Source: an uncultured Paracoccaceae bacterium (GTDB lineage: Bacteria; Pseudomonadota; Alphaproteobacteria; Rhodobacterales; Rhodobacteraceae). Taken from it: a stretch of DNA of 64,000 nucleotides. The translations under genes and the position numbers were made by a program. The notes under the pieces were generated by a model. The model saw only the letters and a program-made list of their open reading frames with translations. It did no database searches and was not told where the DNA came from. Location of the stretch: positions 62,001-126,000 of the forward strand of contig CAKZOU010000034.1 in NCBI GenBank assembly GCA_937138255.1. Direction: 5' to 3'. Shown in pieces: positions 60,916 through 64,000 of the stretch (within the stretch, counting starts at the first letter, position 1; each line of letters starts with the position of its first letter).

Positions 60916-61733
60916 GGCAAAACAAGCTCCGGATGGCGGTTCACGTCCTTGTAGAGAAGATAGCGGAACGGGCCGCTACCCGTCGCAATACACGCCTGCG
61001 GGCACCACGCCCGCAGCCACATGAAATCGCCCGCCTGAACGCTGTGCCAGCGGTCATTGAGCAGATATTCCGCCGTGCCCTCAAGCACATAGAGCCCGTG
61101 CTCCATGATGTGTGTTTCGGCAAAGGGGATGCGGCCGCCAGGCTGGAAGGTCACGATGTTGACGTGCATATCGTGGCGCAGGTCAGAGGGGCTCGCAAAG
61201 CGTTGGGTCGCCCATTTGTCGGTGCCGCGCATATGGTTGAAGGGCGTCGTGGCGTCGTTGGCGAATATCGGATCGGGCGGGGTGAGGCCCTCGGCAGGTT
61301 GCCAGCGTTTGCGGATCCAGTGGAATTTCAGGTCGGTGTGGCCGGGGTTGTGAACCCGCCATTTCCGGCCCGGAGGGATATAGGCATAGCCGCCCGCCGT
61401 CAGCGCATGGGTCACGCCATCAAGATCAAGCATCATCTCGCCAGAGGCCACGAAGATGCCAGCTTCGGCGCCGGCATCCGGCTCGGGCGTATCGCTGCCG
61501 CCGCCCGGTTCCACCTCGACCGCATATTGCGCGAAGGTCTCAGCAAAGCCGGTGAGCGGGCGGGCAAGGATCCAGGCGCGCGTTTTGATCCAGCCGGGCA
61601 GCAGGCTCGCCACGATGTCGCGCATGGTCGAGCCGGGGATGAACGCATAGGAGGTCGTGAAGATCGAGCCCGCGGCGGCGGGATCGTCGGAAAGGTCTGG
61701 CATACCGCCGGGCGGGAAGGCGTAGGTCGTCAC
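60912..61733 (-). CDS. (S)-ureidoglycine aminohydrolase (bicupin)
   Basis: A 273-residue two-cupin protein, AllE/UGHY type. It hydrolyses (S)-ureidoglycine to (S)-ureidoglycolate and ammonia. The second cupin holds the metal site in PFAETHIMEHGLYVLEGTAE (about 203-222). The first contains GIFVASGEMMLDLDGVTHAL. The order upstream of allA matches the pathway. The ATG overlaps the stop of the puuE-uraD gene (ATGA). Urea-cycle or allantoate steps are not encoded here. Confidence 0.88.
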   Translation of the reverse strand: MTTYAFPPGGMPDLSDDPAAAGSIFTTSYAFIPGSTMRDIVASLLPGWIKTRAWILARPLTGFAETFAQYAVEVEPGGGSDTPEPDAGAEAGIFVASGEMMLDLDGVTHALTAGGYAYIPPGRKWRVHNPGHTDLKFHWIRKRWQPAEGLTPPDPIFANDATTPFNHMRGTDKWATQRFASPSDLRHDMHVNIVTFQPGGRIPFAETHIMEHGLYVLEGTAEYLLNDRWHSVQAGDFMWLRAWCPQACIATGSGPFRYLLYKDVNRHPELVLP

Positions 61734-63142
61734 GGCAGGATGTCCTTCAGGCGAAACTCAGCGATGCGTTCGACCTGGTGGCAGGCCTCGGAGAATTCGG
61801 TTGCACGGTCGTTGCCAATTCGGCGGCCGAAGGCGTCGAGGATCGAAGCCTTGGTGTGATCGCGCACGGCGATGATGAACGGAAAGCCGTGCTTGGCAAC
61901 GTATTCGGAATTGAGGCGGGTAAAGGTCTCGCGCTCGTCATCGGTCAGCGCATTGAGGCCCGCGCCTGCCTGCTCCGAGGTTGACTCGGCGGTAAGGCGT
62001 TTGGCCTGCGCGAGCTTGCCCGCAAGGTCGGGGTGGGCGGTCAGAACGCCGAGGCGTTCTGCTTCGGTCGCAGAGCGGAACATCCGGCAAAGGGCATTGT
62101 GCAGGCCAAGGCCCGTGTCATGCGCGGGGCCAAGTTCCAGATCAAAGGCGCGTTCGGCAATCCAAGCGGAGTGCTCGAAAATACCGCCATAGGCCGCAAC
62201 GAACTCTGCCCTCTCCATGCGGCTCGGGTGCGCACGGCGGACCGGCGGATGCGCCTTCGCCCAATGGCGGGCAACGTCGATCCGGCGGGGGAACCAGACG
62301 CCTTCGTGCGCCTTGGCGTATTCAAGGAACCGCCGCAGGCCGGCGATCTTGCCCGGTCGCCCGATCAAGCGGCAATGAAGGCCGACCGACATCATCTTGG
62401 CGCTGCCCTCGGCCCCTTCGCGATAGAGCTCGTCGAAGGCGTCCTTGAGATAGGTGAAGAACTGCTCGCCCTCGATATAGCCCGGCGCTGTGGCAAAGCG
62501 CATATCATTGGCCTCGAGGGTATAGGGGATCACAAGTTGATCCCGATCTCCTGCCTCGATCCAATAGGGCAGGTCGTCGTCATAGGTATCGGAAATCCAG
62601 TCAAGCCCCGCCTCGGCGGTCAGCCGCACGGTGTTGACCGAGCAGCGCCCGGTATACCAGCCGGTCGGCCGGGAGCCGACGACTTCGGTATGCAGCCGGA
62701 TCGCTTCGGCAATCTGCCGGCGCTCGTCTTCTTCGGGCATATCCTTGTGCTCGACCCATTTGAGGCCGTGGCTCGCGATTTCCCAATCGGCGGCCTTCAT
62801 CGCCGCGACCTGCTCGGGCGAGCGGGCAAGAGCGGTGGCCACGCCATAGATCGTCACCGGAATGTCCATCGAGGTGAAGAGGCGATGCAGCCGCCAGAAG
62901 CCGGCGCGGGCGCCGTATTCGTAGATCGACTCCATGTTCCAATGGCGCTGCCCCGGCCATGGCGCGGCGCCGGGGATATCGGAGAGAAACGCCTCGGAAG
63001 CAGCATCGCCATGCAGGATGTTGTTCTCGCCGCCCTCTTCGTAGTTGAGAACAAGGCTCACCGCGATCTTGGCTCCGCCGGGCCAAGCGGCGTCGGGCGG
63101 ATTGGCGCCATAGCCGATCATATTGCGGGGATAGCGCTGCAT
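61730..63142 (-). CDS. Bifunctional allantoinase PuuE / OHCU decarboxylase UraD fusion
   Basis: A 470-residue fusion. The N-terminal part (about 1-300) is a PuuE allantoinase of the polysaccharide-deacetylase fold, which opens allantoin to allantoate: RYPRNMIGYGANPPDAAWPG, NMESIYEYGARAGFWRLHRL and SHGLKWVEHKDM. The C-terminal part (about 305-470) is UraD, which turns OHCU into (S)-allantoin: EHSAWIAERAFDLE (catalytic His), TAHPDLAGKLAQA, LNSEYVAKHGFPFIIAVRDH. Two consecutive pathway steps are fused. First gene of the minus-strand operon and divergent from uraH. Confidence 0.92.
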   Translation of the reverse strand: MQRYPRNMIGYGANPPDAAWPGGAKIAVSLVLNYEEGGENNILHGDAASEAFLSDIPGAAPWPGQRHWNMESIYEYGARAGFWRLHRLFTSMDIPVTIYGVATALARSPEQVAAMKAADWEIASHGLKWVEHKDMPEEDERRQIAEAIRLHTEVVGSRPTGWYTGRCSVNTVRLTAEAGLDWISDTYDDDLPYWIEAGDRDQLVIPYTLEANDMRFATAPGYIEGEQFFTYLKDAFDELYREGAEGSAKMMSVGLHCRLIGRPGKIAGLRRFLEYAKAHEGVWFPRRIDVARHWAKAHPPVRRAHPSRMERAEFVAAYGGIFEHSAWIAERAFDLELGPAHDTGLGLHNALCRMFRSATEAERLGVLTAHPDLAGKLAQAKRLTAESTSEQAGAGLNALTDDERETFTRLNSEYVAKHGFPFIIAVRDHTKASILDAFGRRIGNDRATEFSEACHQVERIAEFRLKDILP

Positions 63143-63161
63143 TTCTTGCTCCGGAGCCTTA

Positions 63162-63181
63162 TTGCATCGTTAATATCGCAA
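63162..63181. promoter_or_regulatory. Partial palindrome in the puuE-uraH divergent spacer
   Basis: TTGC, four bases, TTAA, four bases, GCAA forms an interrupted palindrome. It lies 20 bp upstream of the puuE-uraD ATG. A LysR- or other-type operator is possible; no known consensus was matched. Confidence 0.35.
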
Positions 63182-63290
63182 AATCCCCCGATCATTTTCA
63201 AATAATCCAGTAAAGACCTGTTTTGCTTTGGCCCTGTCGCCAAAGGCGGCAACTTCGCGCAGTATGGCGGCGACCAAACCGGAGGGGCTG

Positions 63291-63650
63291 ATGTCAGAGG
63301 GATTTCTCACCACCCATGTTCTCGATACGGCGAAGGGTATTCCTGCCGCGGGGCTGGCGATTGCGCTCTATCGGGTGAGTGGCAACAGCCACAAGAAGAT
63401 CGCGGAAGCGGTGACGAATGAAGACGGTCGCACCGATAGCCCGATCCTGCCCAAAGGAAAATTCGCGGTAGGCGTCTATGAGCTTGTGTTCAAAGCGGGC
63501 GATTATCTGCGGGCAACGGGGCAGGCCGGGGCCGAGCCGCTGTTTCTCGATGAAGTGCCGATCCGGTTTGGCATTTCTGACCCCGAGTCACACTATCACG
63601 TGCCGCTCCTGCTCTCGCCCTTCGGGATGTCGACCTACAGGGGCAGCTGA
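63291..63650 (+). CDS. uraH: 5-hydroxyisourate hydrolase
   Basis: A 119-residue transthyretin-like protein. It hydrolyses 5-hydroxyisourate, the urate oxidase product, to OHCU for UraD. The N-terminal LTTHVLDTAKGIPAAGLAIA has the catalytic His, and the C-terminus ends in the diagnostic YHVPLLLSPFGMSTYRGS tetrapeptide block. GGAGGGG precedes the ATG at 63291. The 3' end overlaps the convergent LysR gene by 16 bp. Confidence 0.95.
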   Translation: MSEGFLTTHVLDTAKGIPAAGLAIALYRVSGNSHKKIAEAVTNEDGRTDSPILPKGKFAVGVYELVFKAGDYLRATGQAGAEPLFLDEVPIRFGISDPESHYHVPLLLSPFGMSTYRGS

Positions 63651-64000
63651 AGCCCATCGGTTTGAGCCGCCATATCCGCGCGCATTCGCCCAATGATGAA
63701 ATCGGTGAAAAGGCGGATCTTGGGGTCGCGCAATCGGCGGTGCTGAGTCAGGCAGGAAAGTTGCGTGGGCAAAGGCGGCGTCGCGGTTGCGACGGGCACG
63801 AGACGGCCGTCACGCAAATGATCGGCCACTTCAAAGATCGGCTTCATCACGATCCCGCGCCCGGCAAGCGCCCATCCTGTCAGCACATCGCCATCGTCGG
63901 ATTCGAACGGGCCGGAGATATCGAAGCTTTCGGTGCCAGACGGTGTCTGCAGAGACCATCGGAACTCCGTAGCACCGGGGAAGCGCAGGTTGAGACACTC
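63635..64000 (-). CDS. LysR-family transcriptional regulator, C-terminal part (partial)
   Basis: The last 121 codons of a LysR-type regulator; the start lies beyond the right edge. The visible part is the end of the substrate-binding domain: SDDGDVLTGWALAGRGIVMK and the following VADHLRDGRLVPVA are typical, with LRDPKIRLFTDFIIGRMRAD at the end. Position next to uraH suggests control of the urate genes; this is inference. Confidence 0.85.
   Translation of the reverse strand, partial: ECLNLRFPGATEFRWSLQTPSGTESFDISGPFESDDGDVLTGWALAGRGIVMKPIFEVADHLRDGRLVPVATATPPLPTQLSCLTQHRRLRDPKIRLFTDFIIGRMRADMAAQTDGLQLPL

Noticed and set aside
62033-63205. Long plus-strand open frame (390 codons)
   Set aside because: Antisense to the PuuE-UraD fusion, whose motifs are intact.
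1-64000. CRISPR array, transposase, prophage core or rRNA operon
   Set aside because: None was seen; the only phage-like gene is the isolated DUF2793 fibre gene.

Overview
The window looks like the chromosome of a Rhodobacterales alphaproteobacterium (Paracoccaceae/Roseobacteraceae type). The clues are a high GC content, COQ9, a DUF1013/TrcR cell-cycle regulator, a membrane-anchored c-type cytochrome that starts MFDTM, a small SRP RNA, a DUF2793 protein, and a GC-rich intergenic element ending in ACCCCCGGAGTATTT. Most genes have clear homologues. No transposase, integrase, CRISPR array or rRNA operon was seen.

Layout. 1-32 kb is core housekeeping: pheS(end)-pheT, mscL, ald with a divergent Lrp-type regulator, a SulP transporter, rpsU, COQ9 with a quinone oxidoreductase, two small related membrane proteins, RNase T2, trcR, a recR/ybaB/dnaX cluster, rsgA, the SRP RNA, a CpdB-like nucleotidase, nudC, pheA, cytochrome c, a SPOR-domain D,D-carboxypeptidase, a HAD phosphatase, clpS, an RsmC-like methyltransferase, an SDR, the heme genes hemF/hemE/hemC, an MFS exporter with a D-lactate dehydrogenase-type flavoenzyme, and a tRNA with anticodon CAU. 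32.2-37.7 kb holds a secreted protein of unknown function and a MacB-like ABC exporter whose adaptor protein lacks the usual coiled-coil hairpin.

37.5-58.9 kb is a surface-polysaccharide locus. WecB and WecC should supply UDP-ManNAcA, and Ugd should supply UDP-glucuronate; a phosphohexomutase feeds the sugar pool. Several large glycosyltransferases, including a GT2-GT4 fusion and a tandem GT-B protein, a methyltransferase and an RgpF-like protein would build the glycan. A KpsM/KpsT/KpsE-type ABC system would export it. An RTX (calcium-binding repeat) protein and a phage-fibre-like DUF2793 protein sit inside the locus. No KpsC/KpsS initiator or outer-membrane KpsD partner is visible here.

59.0-64.0 kb is a purine/urate degradation cluster. 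It has an NCS2 permease, ureidoglycolate lyase, (S)-ureidoglycine aminohydrolase, a PuuE-UraD fusion, divergent HIU hydrolase (uraH), and the C-terminal end of a LysR regulator. Urate oxidase and an allantoate-degrading enzyme are not in the window.

A striking architectural feature is tight convergent packing. Of 14 convergent protein-gene pairs, 10 overlap or lie within 2 nt of each other, and five share or abut stop codons inside palindromes (TGATCA, TTAA, CTAG). The remaining four have spacers holding terminators or hairpins.
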